This document shows positions 16,542 to 25,368 of a DNA stretch of 64,000 nucleotides, in pieces. This DNA comes from Curtobacterium sp. MCBA15_001 (GTDB lineage: Bacteria; Actinomycetota; Actinomycetes; Actinomycetales; Microbacteriaceae). Each line of letters opens with the position of its first letter. Within the stretch, counting starts at the first letter, position 1. The stretch is from positions 62,001 to 126,000 of the forward strand of contig NZ_MJGI01000003.1 of NCBI RefSeq assembly GCF_001864835.1. Direction: 5' to 3'. The notes below the pieces were generated by a model. That model did no database searches and was not told the origin of the DNA. It was given only the letters and a program-made list of their open reading frames with translations. The translations under genes were made by a program, and so were the position numbers.

Positions 16542-17873
16542 ATGTCGACCCACCGGATCCTCGGAACGGCAGTCGCAGCACTGGTCGTCGCCGCCCTCAG
16601 CGCCTGCACCGCCCACACCGGCAGCAGCACCGCCACGAGCAGTGCGAGCACCGCGAGCAGCGGAGCAGTCACCGGCAACCCCGACGCAGGCCTGCACACC
16701 GTCCACCTGACGACGGCCACCGGGACGGACGCCGGAGCGGCCGCCGGCCACTCCCTGCGCGTCCCCGAGGGATGGCGCGCCGAGGTCTGGGCGGACGCCC
16801 CCGGTGCCCGGATGGCCGCGTGGCTCCCCGACGGCAGCATGCTCCTGACGACCGGGGGCCAGGGCGGACTCCTCCGGCTGCAGCTCCGCAGCGGCGACCG
16901 GGCGCCCGTGGTCCAGCGCCTGGCGACGGGGCTCGACGACCCCCAGGGCATCGCCGTGACGCAGCACGACGGCGACACGGTCGTCGTGCTCGGGGAGGGC
17001 TCCCGGATCGTCACCTGGCACTGGCAGGACGGCGCGCTCACCGACCGTCGGGTCCTGGCCGACGTCCTGCCGACGGGCGGCCACGGCGGGAAGTTCGTCG
17101 CCGTGCGGGACGGGGTCGTCACGTACGACATCGGCTCCGGCACGAACGACAGCGGCGCCGACCGGAGAGCGAACCCCGATCGTGCCGTCATCCGGCAGGT
17201 GGACCTCGACGGCACGCACGACACCCTGCTGGCCACCGGGGTCCGCAACGGCGAGGGGCTCGCCCACGCCCCGGACGGCACCCTGTTCACCGCCGTGAAC
17301 CAGGCCGACCAACAGCCGTACCCGTTCCGCGACGGCACCGACCGGTACGGGCAGCGGGTCCCGGCGTACATCGACGAGCACCCGAACGACCAGGTCACCC
17401 GGATCACCCCCGGCGCGGAGCTCGGCTGGCCGTACTGCGTGCCCGACTCGCGCGGCAAGCCCGACCTTCTCGGGCTCGGGTACGTCCGGCAGCCCGCGAA
17501 CAACCCGGACGGCTCGGCACTCGACTGCGGCACGGTCACCGAGACGATGGTCGGGCTCCCTGCACACAGCGCCCCGGTCGGCTTCGTGTTCACCCGCGGC
17601 AGCGTGCTGCCGACCGCGTACGCCGACGGAGCCCTCATCACGACGCACGGCTCGTGGAACCGGCAGCCACCCCGACCGCCGTCGGTGTCGTACACCGCAT
17701 GGGACGACGCCTCACGGACCCTCGGGCAGCCGCACACCATCGTCGAGGGCTTCCAGACGGCGTCCGGATCGCGCTGGGGTCGGTCCGTCGACGCCGTCCC
17801 GGGCCCGGACGGCTCCCTGTACGTCACCGACGACCAGGCCGGCCTGGTCTACCGGCTCACGCCCGGCGCGTGA
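16542..17873 (+). CDS. PQQ-dependent sugar dehydrogenase-like lipoprotein
   Basis: 443 residues, ATG 16542 after GGAAGGAC. Lipoprotein signal peptide with lipobox LSAC at about 19-22, a Ser/Thr linker, then a six-bladed beta-propeller typical of glucose/sorbosone dehydrogenases (GGQGGLL, GVRNGEGLAHAPDG, GAELGWPYC, HGSWNR). Acts outside the membrane, probably oxidising aldoses; whether PQQ is used is not shown. Confidence 0.8.
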   Translation: MSTHRILGTAVAALVVAALSACTAHTGSSTATSSASTASSGAVTGNPDAGLHTVHLTTATGTDAGAAAGHSLRVPEGWRAEVWADAPGARMAAWLPDGSMLLTTGGQGGLLRLQLRSGDRAPVVQRLATGLDDPQGIAVTQHDGDTVVVLGEGSRIVTWHWQDGALTDRRVLADVLPTGGHGGKFVAVRDGVVTYDIGSGTNDSGADRRANPDRAVIRQVDLDGTHDTLLATGVRNGEGLAHAPDGTLFTAVNQADQQPYPFRDGTDRYGQRVPAYIDEHPNDQVTRITPGAELGWPYCVPDSRGKPDLLGLGYVRQPANNPDGSALDCGTVTETMVGLPAHSAPVGFVFTRGSVLPTAYADGALITTHGSWNRQPPRPPSVSYTAWDDASRTLGQPHTIVEGFQTASGSRWGRSVDAVPGPDGSLYVTDDQAGLVYRLTPGA

Positions 17874-17886
17874 CCGGACACGCGAC

Positions 17887-17928
17887 GGACGGGAGGTCCG
17901 GTGCCAGCTGGCACCGGGCCTCCCGTCC
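17887..17928. terminator. Shared hairpin, GGAGGCCCGGTGCC family copy A
   Basis: Stem 17887-17905 with 17910-17928 (one G-U), 4-base loop, between convergent genes. Related to the hairpins at 44151 and 49171. Confidence 0.85.
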
Positions 17929-17940
17929 GACCGTGGGTCG

Positions 17941-18435
17941 CTACGCGGCCACCAGGTACTCGTCCCACTCCGCCTGCGGGCGCTCCACGCCGCGGACCAC
18001 CCAGCTCGAGCCGTGCGGTGCGCGCGGCCGGAAGCGCAGCTGCCAGCCCATCTCACGCGGCGTGCGGTCGCCCTTGGTGTTGTTGCAGGCGAGGCAGCAG
18101 GCCACCAGGTTCTCCCACGAGTCGGCTCCGCCGCGCGACTTCGGCTGCACGTGGTCGATCGTGGTGGCGTGCCGGTCGCAGTACGCGCACCGGTTCGCAT
18201 CACGGCGCAGGACACCGCGGCGCGACACGGGCACCAGCCGCGAGTGCGGGATGCGCACGTACCGGGTCAGGATGATGACGGACGGTCGGTCGTAGGTCGA
18301 CGTCGACCCCGTGACGGGGTGCTCGAGGTCAGCGGAGACGATGGCGGCCTTCTGGTTCATGACCAGCACGAGGGCCCGTCGGAACGAGATGACCGCGAGG
18401 GGCTCGTAACCGGCGTTGAGGACGAGAGTGCGCAT
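17941..18435 (-). CDS. HNH endonuclease
   Basis: 164 residues, ATG 18435 with GGAAGGGAA upstream. A conserved N-terminal region (MRTLVLNAGYEPL) precedes the HNH core: CAYC (about 85), TIDHVQPKSRGG (about 94-105) and CCLACNNTKGDRTP (about 112-125) with two CxxC zinc pairs. Widespread single-copy actinobacterial HNH protein; no methylase or phage context here, so its target is unknown. Confidence 0.85.
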   Translation of the reverse strand: MRTLVLNAGYEPLAVISFRRALVLVMNQKAAIVSADLEHPVTGSTSTYDRPSVIILTRYVRIPHSRLVPVSRRGVLRRDANRCAYCDRHATTIDHVQPKSRGGADSWENLVACCLACNNTKGDRTPREMGWQLRFRPRAPHGSSWVVRGVERPQAEWDEYLVAA

Positions 18436-18533
18436 GGGTTCCCTTCCGACGAGCCTGGACGGCTTCCAGGCGGTGCGGGTGCCGGACCGGTCGGGACGAA
18501 CGGGTGAGGGCGTCCTGCCCTCGGAACGAAGAA

Positions 18534-18559
18534 GAGCACCACCCGGACGGGCAGTGCTC
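18534..18559 (-). terminator. Hairpin between 36-codon ORF and HNH gene
   Basis: 11-bp stem with two G-U pairs (18534-18544 with 18549-18559), followed on the minus strand by CTTCTTCG. Placed as an attenuator between the small ORF and the HNH start. Confidence 0.6.
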
Positions 18560-18563
18560 TCGG

Positions 18564-18674
18564 TCAGACCGGGGAGTGCATGTGCACGACGTGCGTGTGC
18601 ACACAGGACGTCGTCGACCATGTGGCGACGTGCGCGCGCCGACCCATGGTGCGGGTCGTGCGTGACGTTGACAT
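18564..18674 (-). CDS. 36-residue His-rich ORF, possible leader peptide
   Basis: ATG 18674 preceded at 6-base spacing by AGGAG; stop TGA at 18564 just before a terminator hairpin. Basic N-terminus (MSTSRTTRTMGRRAH) and a C-terminus CVHTHVVHMHSPV with four His and one Cys in ten residues. It lies between the NlpC terminator (18725) and the HNH gene, about 95 bases after its own terminator. It may be a leader peptide or a free microprotein. Confidence 0.5.
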   Translation of the reverse strand: MSTSRTTRTMGRRAHVATWSTTSCVHTHVVHMHSPV

Positions 18675-18724
18675 CTGGTCTCCTGTTCGGGCCGTTGCGG
18701 GCCGACGGGCTCAGGCTAACCCAG

Positions 18725-18759
18725 GAACCGGCCCAGCACGAGGGGTGCTGGGCCGGTTC
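18725..18759 (-). terminator. Terminator of the NlpC/P60 gene
   Basis: Perfect 15-bp stem (18725-18739 with 18745-18759), 5-base loop, 27 bases after the stop. Confidence 0.8.
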
Positions 18760-18786
18760 GGAGAGTGTTCAGGTGTTGGTCGGGCG

Positions 18787-19815
18787 TCAGATGCCCATCC
18801 GGACGATGTGGTAGTCGCTGGTCCAGATCGGGCGGATCGACACGGAGCCACCGGGCTTCGGGGCGTCCATGATCATGCCGTTGCCCATGTAGAAGCCGTC
18901 GTGCGCCTCGTTGTTGAAGATCACGACGTCGCCGGGCTGCGCCTCGGACGTGGGGATCGTGGTGCCCGCCTGGTCCTGCAGCGGGACCGAGTGCGCCAGG
19001 TTGATGCCGTACTGGGCGTACACGAACATCACGTAGCCCGAGCAGTCGAAACCGGCCGGGGTGGCGCCGCCGAACACGTACGGGGTGCCGATGTACTGCT
19101 TCGCGGTGGCGACCACGGCGGGCAGCGAGAACGGGGTGCCAGCGGCGGGGGCAGCGGCGGTGCTCGTCGCTGTCGTCTTCGCGGACGCCAGGTAGTCGGT
19201 CTTGGTCGGGCCGGTGTACGACGCGTACTGCGCGGCAGCTGCGGCGCGGGCGGCGGCGACCTCGGCGGCGTGCTTGGCCGAGTCGAGCGAGGCCTGCGAC
19301 GTCGCACCGTAGCCGTCGCGGCTGGTGTCGGCGAGGGCCGCGACGTCGGAGACGGACAGCTGCTGGCTCTCGGTGGTGCGGATCGCCTGCTGGGCGGTCG
19401 CGGCGTCCGATGCACCGGTCGGGGCGGTGGCGGCGAACGCGGCCGGGACGGCCATCGTGCCGAACATGCCGGCGGCGACGGTCAGGACGATCGGCGCCAT
19501 GAAGCGACGCTTGCGCGAGCTCGACGAGGGCTTGGCCGAGGCGGTGCCGGCTGCCGGGGCGGCCTTCCGGACGGCGTGGGTGCCGGTCGCGCGCATCGCG
19601 CTGGTGGCGGCGGAGCGGCGGGGCGCGCGGCCCTCGGCCTCGCGAGCGGCCCGCCGGGTGAGCAGGGCGTCCGTCGGAGCGGCGTTCTCGGTGTTCGTCG
19701 GGTTGGCGGGCGTGGTGTCCGCGGCGGAACCGGTCTGCGTCAAGGGGGAGGTCTCCGGCGTCTCGTCGTCACGCGCCGACAGGGCCCGGCGTGCACGACC
19801 CCATCCGTTCGTCAT
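18787..19815 (-). CDS. NlpC/P60-family peptidoglycan hydrolase
   Basis: 342 residues from ATG 19815. A long Ala/Arg/Thr-rich cytoplasmic N-terminus (about 100 residues) precedes a membrane segment at about 106-130 (FMAPIVLTVAAGMFGTMAVP), an Ala-rich helical linker and the NlpC/P60 domain: GTPYVFGG, FDCSGY (catalytic Cys at about 255), QPGDVV and the His in EAHDGFYMG. Cleaves peptide bonds in wall stem peptides. The alternative start at 20007 lies in the divergent leader and is rejected. The leader has an 8-bp inverted repeat CCGTTACC/GGTAACGG. Confidence 0.8.
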   Translation of the reverse strand: MTNGWGRARRALSARDDETPETSPLTQTGSAADTTPANPTNTENAAPTDALLTRRAAREAEGRAPRRSAATSAMRATGTHAVRKAAPAAGTASAKPSSSSRKRRFMAPIVLTVAAGMFGTMAVPAAFAATAPTGASDAATAQQAIRTTESQQLSVSDVAALADTSRDGYGATSQASLDSAKHAAEVAAARAAAAAQYASYTGPTKTDYLASAKTTATSTAAAPAAGTPFSLPAVVATAKQYIGTPYVFGGATPAGFDCSGYVMFVYAQYGINLAHSVPLQDQAGTTIPTSEAQPGDVVIFNNEAHDGFYMGNGMIMDAPKPGGSVSIRPIWTSDYHIVRMGI

Positions 19816-20046
19816 CGTTTCCGATCGAGGCAGGAGACGGGCGTGAGACGTCCTGCCACGGGTTCTCGGGCCGCTGTCAGCCCGGGGACTCGTCGAGTGT
19901 ACGGGTGCGCCGTTACCTTGTCGAGACGAAAACACGGTTTGGTAACGGTCATCCCGAGAAGCCCTGGTCAGGGCGCAGATCTGAATCCGTGGAGGAGGTC
20001 GCGTCAACCGCTCGACGTCGTCCCCCGAGGGTGTACCCCGACGGTG

Positions 20047-20742
20047 CTACGCGGCGTCGATGTAGACGTGCTGCGCGACCTCGGACGGCAGCTCGATGCC
20101 GGCGTCCTCACCGTCGACGCGGACGGCCACGTAGGCGCCCGCACGCTGCACACTGGCGAGCCGTCCGGGCATCACACCGGCTGAGCGGAGCTGGTGCAGG
20201 AGCTCGGGTTCGAACTGGACGGGCTCGCCGAGGCGCCGGATCACACCGGTCGCCACCGCGTCGGTGCCCTCGGTCGCGGCGACGATGTTGCGGACACCGT
20301 CCAGGAACCCGCCCGCGTCCGGACCACCGATCTCGGCCAGTCCGGGGATCGGGTTGCCGTAGGGCGACTCGGTCGGGTTGCCGAGCATCTCGAGCAGCCG
20401 GATCTCCACCTGCTCGCTCATGACGTGCTCCCACCGGCAGGCCTCGTCGTGGACGAACGCCCAGTCGAGGCCGATGACGTCGGACAGCAGTCGCTCGGCC
20501 AGGCGGTGCTTGCGCATCACGTGGGTGGCGCGGGACCGCCCCTCGACGGTGAGCTCGAGGTGCCGGTCGCCCGACACCACCACGAGGCCGTCGCGTTCCA
20601 TGCGGGCGATCGTCTGCGAGACGGTCGGACCGGAGTGCCCCAGACGCTCGGAGATGCGCGCGCGCAGCGGGACGATCCCCTCTTCCTCGAGGTCGAGGAT
20701 CGTGCGCAGGTACATCTCGGTTGTGTCGACGAGATCGGTCAC
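20047..20742 (-). CDS. DtxR/IdeR-type metal-dependent repressor
   Basis: 231 residues, full length with three domains: winged helix (1-73), dimerisation domain with all metal ligands (M10, H79, E83, H98, C102, E105, H106) and a C-terminal SH3-like domain. Cys at 102 points to iron sensing rather than Mn-type MntR. Represses iron uptake when Fe(II) is bound. Divergent from serC; no obvious target gene in the window. Confidence 0.9.
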   Translation of the reverse strand: MTDLVDTTEMYLRTILDLEEEGIVPLRARISERLGHSGPTVSQTIARMERDGLVVVSGDRHLELTVEGRSRATHVMRKHRLAERLLSDVIGLDWAFVHDEACRWEHVMSEQVEIRLLEMLGNPTESPYGNPIPGLAEIGGPDAGGFLDGVRNIVAATEGTDAVATGVIRRLGEPVQFEPELLHQLRSAGVMPGRLASVQRAGAYVAVRVDGEDAGIELPSEVAQHVYIDAA

Positions 20743-20853
20743 GGTCCGCCTCTCCTGTTACGGCTCCAGCGCGTCCACACTACTTGTTCGCCCCGACGAA
20801 CCCGCACCGGTTCACCCGCAGCGCACCGGATCGGTTGGGATACCAGCGATCGG

Positions 20854-20859
20854 TAGGAT
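20854..20859 (+). promoter_or_regulatory. -10 element of serC
   Basis: TAGGAT, 6 bases before the ATG at 20866, implying a leaderless or near-leaderless transcript. Confidence 0.5.
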
Positions 20860-20865
20860 CGACGC

Positions 20866-21984
20866 ATGGCAGACATCGTCATCCCCGCCGAATTCCTCCC
20901 GACCGACGGACGCTTCGGCTGTGGTCCGTCCAAGATCCGCGGCGCGCAGCTCGAGTCCCTGGTGACCCGTGGGGCGACGATCCTCGGGACCTCCCACCGG
21001 CAGAAGCCCGTCAAGGACCTCGTCGGCTCCGTCCGCGACGGCCTGGCCGAGCTCTTCCAGGTGCCGGACGGCTACGAGGTCGTGCTCGGCAACGGCGGGT
21101 CGACCGCGTTCTGGGACGCCGCCGCGTTCGGCCTGATCGAGCGCCGCGCCGAGAACCTGTCCTTCGGCGAGTTCGGCTCGAAGTTCGCCAAGGCCGCCGC
21201 CGCTCCGTGGCTCGAGGCACCGCACGTCGTCCAGGCACCGGGCGGCTCGCGCTCCGAGCTCGAGATCGTCGAGGGCGTCGACGTGTACGCCTACCCGCAC
21301 AACGAGACCTCGACCGGCGTCATGGCACCGGTCGTCCGCGCCCAGGGCGACCCGGGCGCGCTGACCGTCGTCGACGCCACCAGCGCTGCCGGTGGTGCGG
21401 CGTTCGACGTCAGCGCCACGGACGTCTACTACTTCGCGCCGCAGAAGAACTTCGCATCGGACGGCGGGCTCTGGCTCGCGCTGTTCTCCCCCGCCGCGAT
21501 CGAGCGCGTCGAGCGGATCGCCGCGTCGGGCCGGTACATCCCCGAGTTCCTCTCGCTCAAGAACGCGGTCGACAACTCGCGACTGAACCAGACGCTCAAC
21601 ACCCCGGCGATCTCGACGCTCCTGCTGCTCGACGACCAGGTCTCGTGGATCAACGGCTCCGGCGGCCTGGCCTGGGCGGACACCCGCACGAAGACCTCGT
21701 CCTCGACGCTGTACGACTGGGCGGAGTCGGTCGACTGGGCCACCCCGTTCGTGACCGACCCCGCGCACCGGTCGCAGGTCGTCGCGACGATCGACCTCGA
21801 CGACGCGATCGACGCCGCCGCGGTCGCCGCCGCGCTCCGGCAGAACGGCATCGTCGACACCGAGCCGTACCGGAAGCTCGGGCGGAACCAGCTGCGCGTG
21901 GCGACCTTCACGGCGATCGACCCCGACGACGTGCAGCAGCTCGTGCGCGCGATCACCTACGTGGTTGGGCAGCTCGGCAGCTGA
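20866..21984 (+). CDS. serC: Phosphoserine aminotransferase
   Basis: 372 residues, ATG 20866. Class V aminotransferase of serine biosynthesis converting 3-phosphohydroxypyruvate to phosphoserine. N-terminus GRFGCGPSKIR and the PLP-lysine region YYFAPQKNFASDGG (about 186-199) match the actinobacterial SerC type. Followed after a 12-C run (22007-22018) by the terminator at 22024-22059. Confidence 0.9.
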   Translation: MADIVIPAEFLPTDGRFGCGPSKIRGAQLESLVTRGATILGTSHRQKPVKDLVGSVRDGLAELFQVPDGYEVVLGNGGSTAFWDAAAFGLIERRAENLSFGEFGSKFAKAAAAPWLEAPHVVQAPGGSRSELEIVEGVDVYAYPHNETSTGVMAPVVRAQGDPGALTVVDATSAAGGAAFDVSATDVYYFAPQKNFASDGGLWLALFSPAAIERVERIAASGRYIPEFLSLKNAVDNSRLNQTLNTPAISTLLLLDDQVSWINGSGGLAWADTRTKTSSSTLYDWAESVDWATPFVTDPAHRSQVVATIDLDDAIDAAAVAAALRQNGIVDTEPYRKLGRNQLRVATFTAIDPDDVQQLVRAITYVVGQLGS

Positions 21985-22023
21985 CGCCGAGCAACCCCGT
22001 CGACCGCCCCCCCCCCCCGGGAA

Positions 22024-22059
22024 CAGAACGGCACCGCGGATCTCCGCGGTGCCGTTCTG
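22024..22059. terminator. Terminator between serC and the DUF3027 gene
   Basis: 16-bp stem (22024-22039 with 22044-22059), 4-base loop; serves convergent genes. Confidence 0.85.
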
Positions 22060-22081
22060 CGTTCGCTGATGCGCTGGCGCG

Positions 22082-22747
22082 CTAGTCCTGCTCGCGGTGG
22101 TCGGCGAGCTGGTCGACGTCGACGCCCTCGATCTCGTCGTCGTCCGACTCGTCCAGGTCACCCTCGTCGGCGTCCGTGAAGTCGTCGTCCTCGTCGTCGT
22201 CCTCGAAGGCGCTGCCGCGGTGCGACCCGTGGCGAGCGCGGATCGGCGCGTCGTCGTCCGACTCGTCGTCGTCATCGTCATCTTCGTCGTCGTCTGACTC
22301 GTCATCGTCCTCGTCGGACTCGTCGTCATCGGCTTCGTCGTCGTCCGACTCGTCGTAGTCGGCGTCCTCGTCGTCGGTCTCGTCCGACTCGTCGTCGTCA
22401 TCGGACTCGTCGTCGTCCGACTCGCCGTGCCCCTCGCCGTCCTGCGCCGCGCGGTACTCCGCCAGCCGCTCGGACCACGGCACCCACTCCGGCGCCAGCA
22501 GCGAGCCGTCGCCGGGCATCAGCTCGACCTCGAGCACGGTCGGCTCGTCGCCCTCGACCTGAGCGATGCTGACGGTCCAGCGCCACCCCGGGTACCCGGG
22601 CATCCGGTTCGCGAAGAGGACCGAGACCACCCCGTCGCCCTCGTCCGTGGTGCCGGCGGGAGCGCCGACGGTCGACTCCGGGGTGACCTCGAGCAGCGCG
22701 GTGCGCGCCAGTTCGGTCAGGTCGTTCTGCTCGGTCGTCATGGTCAT
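22082..22747 (-). CDS. DUF3027-like protein with very acidic tail
   Basis: 221 residues from ATG 22747, overlapping the cold-shock gene stop (ATGA). Residues 1-105 form a compact domain (VSVLFANRMPGYPGWRWTVSIA, LMPGDGSLLAPEWVPW) of the DUF3027 type. The C-terminal half is almost only Asp, Glu and Ser, encoded by imperfect GTCGTC repeats (about 22255-22430). A partner role with the upstream cold-shock protein is suggested by coupling. Function unknown. Confidence 0.75.
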   Translation of the reverse strand: MTMTTEQNDLTELARTALLEVTPESTVGAPAGTTDEGDGVVSVLFANRMPGYPGWRWTVSIAQVEGDEPTVLEVELMPGDGSLLAPEWVPWSERLAEYRAAQDGEGHGESDDDESDDDDESDETDDEDADYDESDDDEADDDESDEDDDESDDDEDDDDDDESDDDAPIRARHGSHRGSAFEDDDEDDDFTDADEGDLDESDDDEIEGVDVDQLADHREQD

Positions 22748-23121
22748 GCGTCCAATTGGTCTGCGACGTGCCGCAGGATCGCGGCGATGCGGGTGCCGTT
22801 CTTCGGGTAGCGACCGTGCCGCAGGTCCCCGCTGATCCGGTCGAGCTCCTTCACGAGGTCCTCGACGATCACGGCCATGTCGTCTGCGGAGCGTCGCGAC
22901 ATCTTCGCCAGCGACGGCTTCGGGTCGAGCAGCCGCACGGACAGCGCCTGCGAGCCCTTGTTGCCCTGCACGACGCCGTACTCGAGTCGCGCGCCCGCCT
23001 TCACGGTGGTCAGGCCGTCCGGCAGCGAGGACGCGTGCAGGAACACCTGGTCGCCGTCGTCGCCGGTGATGAACCCGAACCCCTTCTGGTCGTCGTAGAA
23101 CTTGACCTTGCCGGTGGGCAT
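22744..23121 (-). CDS. Cold-shock domain protein with C-terminal extension
   Basis: 125 residues, ATG 23121. The N-terminal 65 residues are a cold-shock domain with RNP1 KGFGFIT and RNP2 VFLHAS; the extension (66-125) is helical with a Lys/Arg-rich segment. Twice the length of a simple CspA. Binds single-stranded nucleic acid. Confidence 0.85.
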   Translation of the reverse strand: MPTGKVKFYDDQKGFGFITGDDGDQVFLHASSLPDGLTTVKAGARLEYGVVQGNKGSQALSVRLLDPKPSLAKMSRRSADDMAVIVEDLVKELDRISGDLRHGRYPKNGTRIAAILRHVADQLDA

Positions 23122-23171
23122 GCGTGGACTCCTCGATGTGTGTGCGGCCGTGGTGCGGATATCCTGGGCAG

Positions 23172-23474
23172 ATGGCCAAGCCGACCCGATCCCCCGGGGA
23201 CACGCGGAACTCCGCAGAACCCCCGGCGACGTTCAATCGTACCGAACGTGTGCTCGCCTTCATGGTCGGCGGGATCATCCTGTTCACGATCCTGTGCTTC
23301 GGCGTCATGATCGTGGGCTGGCTGACGCTCCACACCATCCCGGGCAACGGCATCTGGCCGGTTGCCCTGGGCGTCATCTACGTCGGGCCGCCGATCGCGA
23401 TCGTGCTGATGCTGACGATGGTCGTCGTCATCGCGGTCCGCAAGGCCCGCGAACACCGGAAGGAAGCGCGCTGA
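23172..23474 (+). CDS. Small two-helix membrane protein
   Basis: 100 residues from ATG 23172; the earlier start at 23124 overlaps the divergent leader. Two membrane helices at about 34-57 and 69-91, basic ends. Divergent from the cold-shock gene, 34 bases before the next gene. Family not recognised. Confidence 0.7.
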   Translation: MAKPTRSPGDTRNSAEPPATFNRTERVLAFMVGGIILFTILCFGVMIVGWLTLHTIPGNGIWPVALGVIYVGPPIAIVLMLTMVVVIAVRKAREHRKEAR

Positions 23475-23508
23475 GGTCCCGCACCGGACCGGATGCAGGC
23501 GACGGACG

Positions 23509-25338
23509 ATGACGACCACCGCCGACCTGGCCGCCCGACTGCGGGCGATGCCGGACGACGACCTCGAACGGCTCATCGTCGCGCGGGGGCTGCCCGCCGC
23601 GGTGCTCGGTGAGACCGGCCCGCAGAGCATCACCGACTTCTTCGACCTGGCCGAGGCCTTCCGCGCCGACGCCGCCGTCGACGCCGCCGTGGAACGACTC
23701 CCCCGACGCACCCTCGCCGCCCTGGCATCGGGCACCACGGGCGACGACCTCGCACCGGCCGTGGCCCTCGGGCTCGCGGACGACGACGGCCAGGTCGACG
23801 ACGCGGTCGCCGCGCGCGTGGCCGCCCACCCCGACCTGACGGAACTGACTGGGCCCACGCCGCCGGTTCCGGACCGACGCGCCAGCGGCGGGACGGCCGT
23901 GCCGGTGGGGAGAGGCCCGGCTGGCGTCCGCCCCGCGGCCCCGACACCGCGGGCGGTCGACGCCGACACCGCGCGCGCGACCGGCGCGGAGCACGCGTTC
24001 GCGACGATGACCGTGCTCGCCGAACTGCTGCGCGCGGTCGACGACGGCGGCGTGCGCGAACTCGTCAAGGGCGGCATCGGCTCCCCCCTCGCACGGGTGC
24101 TCGCCGACCGCTCCGGCGCCGAGGCCGACGTCGTCCCCGACCGGCTCGCCCTCCTGTCGCACATCCGCTTCACCACGCCGGACGATGGCACGTGGACCCT
24201 CACGGACGCCGGACGCGCCTGGCTGACGACGGCGTGGCCCGAGCGGTGGACCGACCTCGTGACCCGCTGGCACGACGCCCTCGACCCCGCCGTGCACGAG
24301 GTCCTCGCGCTCGCAGGCACCCACTGGGGCGACCTGGTCACCCTCGGCCGCTGGGCCTACCCGGCCGGGGCACGGTGGCTCGACGCGACCCTGCTCGACG
24401 TCGGCGGCACCGCGAACGCCCTCGGACTGACGGTCGACGGCGTGCTCACGGACACCGGGGCGGCGCTCCTCGGGGACGACCCGTCCGCCGCGCACCGCGC
24501 CGCGGCCGCCGACCTGCCGCAGACCGTCGAGGGCGTGTACCTGCAGCACGACCTGACCGTCATCGCCCCGGGGCCGCTCGCACCCGAGGCCGACGCCGAA
24601 CTCCGCAGCGTGGCCGACCTCGAGGCGCCCGGGCTCGCCGCGCGCTACCGGGTGTCGGACGACTCGCTGCGGCGGGCCCTGCGCGCGGGCCGGTCCCGCG
24701 ACCAGGTCGTCGCCCTGTTCGACCGCATCGGCCTGACGGGCGTTCCGCAGCCCCTGGCGTACCTGGTCGACGAGGTCGCGGCGCGCGACGGCAGCATCGT
24801 GGTCGACCGCGCCGCGGACGGCCTGGGCGCCGTCGTCCGGGGCACCCCCGACCAGCTCGACCTGATCGGGGTGGACGCCGAGCTCCGCCAGATGGCGTGG
24901 GAGCGTCCCGACCTGACCACCCTGGTGACCCGCTACCCGGCGCACGTCGTCCACGCGGCGCTGGAGGACCAGCGCTACCCGGCCGTGCTGCAACCCGGCG
25001 CCCGCCCCGAGCCGCACCACGGGCCTCCCGGCCGGCGCCGCGTGACGAGCCGCGACCCGCAGGCAGCGGCCCGATCCGTCGTCGGACGACTGCGGCTCAC
25101 CACCGAACGCGGCGCTGCCGAACCGGAGCAGGAGTGGCTCGGTCGCCAGATCGACCTGGCCGTCCGGGGCCGCACCCCGATCCGGGTCGTGGTCCGGATG
25201 CCGGACGGATCCGAGCGACCCTTCTCGATCGTGCCGACCTCGGTGGCCGCCGGACGCATCCGCGGCAAGGACACCACGGCCGACGTCGAGCGCACCCTGC
25301 CGCTCTCGCTCGTCGTGTCCGTCGACAGCGAAGCCTGA
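23509..25338 (+). CDS. Helicase-associated domain protein, XPB partner
   Basis: 609 residues, ATG 23509. Ala/Asp-rich multi-helical N-terminus, a winged-helix-like middle and a C-terminal Helicase_C_3-type region around YLQHDLTVIAPGPLAPE (about 345) and QPLAYLVDEVAARDG (about 415). No Walker motifs of its own. It sits 30 bases upstream of the XPB helicase, the usual actinobacterial pairing, so a shared role in DNA repair is inferred. Confidence 0.75.
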   Translation: MTTTADLAARLRAMPDDDLERLIVARGLPAAVLGETGPQSITDFFDLAEAFRADAAVDAAVERLPRRTLAALASGTTGDDLAPAVALGLADDDGQVDDAVAARVAAHPDLTELTGPTPPVPDRRASGGTAVPVGRGPAGVRPAAPTPRAVDADTARATGAEHAFATMTVLAELLRAVDDGGVRELVKGGIGSPLARVLADRSGAEADVVPDRLALLSHIRFTTPDDGTWTLTDAGRAWLTTAWPERWTDLVTRWHDALDPAVHEVLALAGTHWGDLVTLGRWAYPAGARWLDATLLDVGGTANALGLTVDGVLTDTGAALLGDDPSAAHRAAAADLPQTVEGVYLQHDLTVIAPGPLAPEADAELRSVADLEAPGLAARYRVSDDSLRRALRAGRSRDQVVALFDRIGLTGVPQPLAYLVDEVAARDGSIVVDRAADGLGAVVRGTPDQLDLIGVDAELRQMAWERPDLTTLVTRYPAHVVHAALEDQRYPAVLQPGARPEPHHGPPGRRRVTSRDPQAAARSVVGRLRLTTERGAAEPEQEWLGRQIDLAVRGRTPIRVVVRMPDGSERPFSIVPTSVAAGRIRGKDTTADVERTLPLSLVVSVDSEA

Positions 25339-25368
25339 CCCAGGCACGCACCACTAGGCTGGCAGGTC

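Noticed and set aside
15657-17648. 663-codon minus frame extending the SDR upstream
   Set aside because: The SDR has a clean start at 16418; the extension is antisense to the sugar dehydrogenase.
19816-20046. c-di-AMP (ydaO) riboswitch before the NlpC/P60 gene
   Set aside because: Such genes often carry one, but I could not match the conserved core here; only a simple 8-bp inverted repeat is visible.
22007-22018. Run of 12 C after serC
   Set aside because: Non-coding homopolymer; possibly a sequencing length error, no function inferred.
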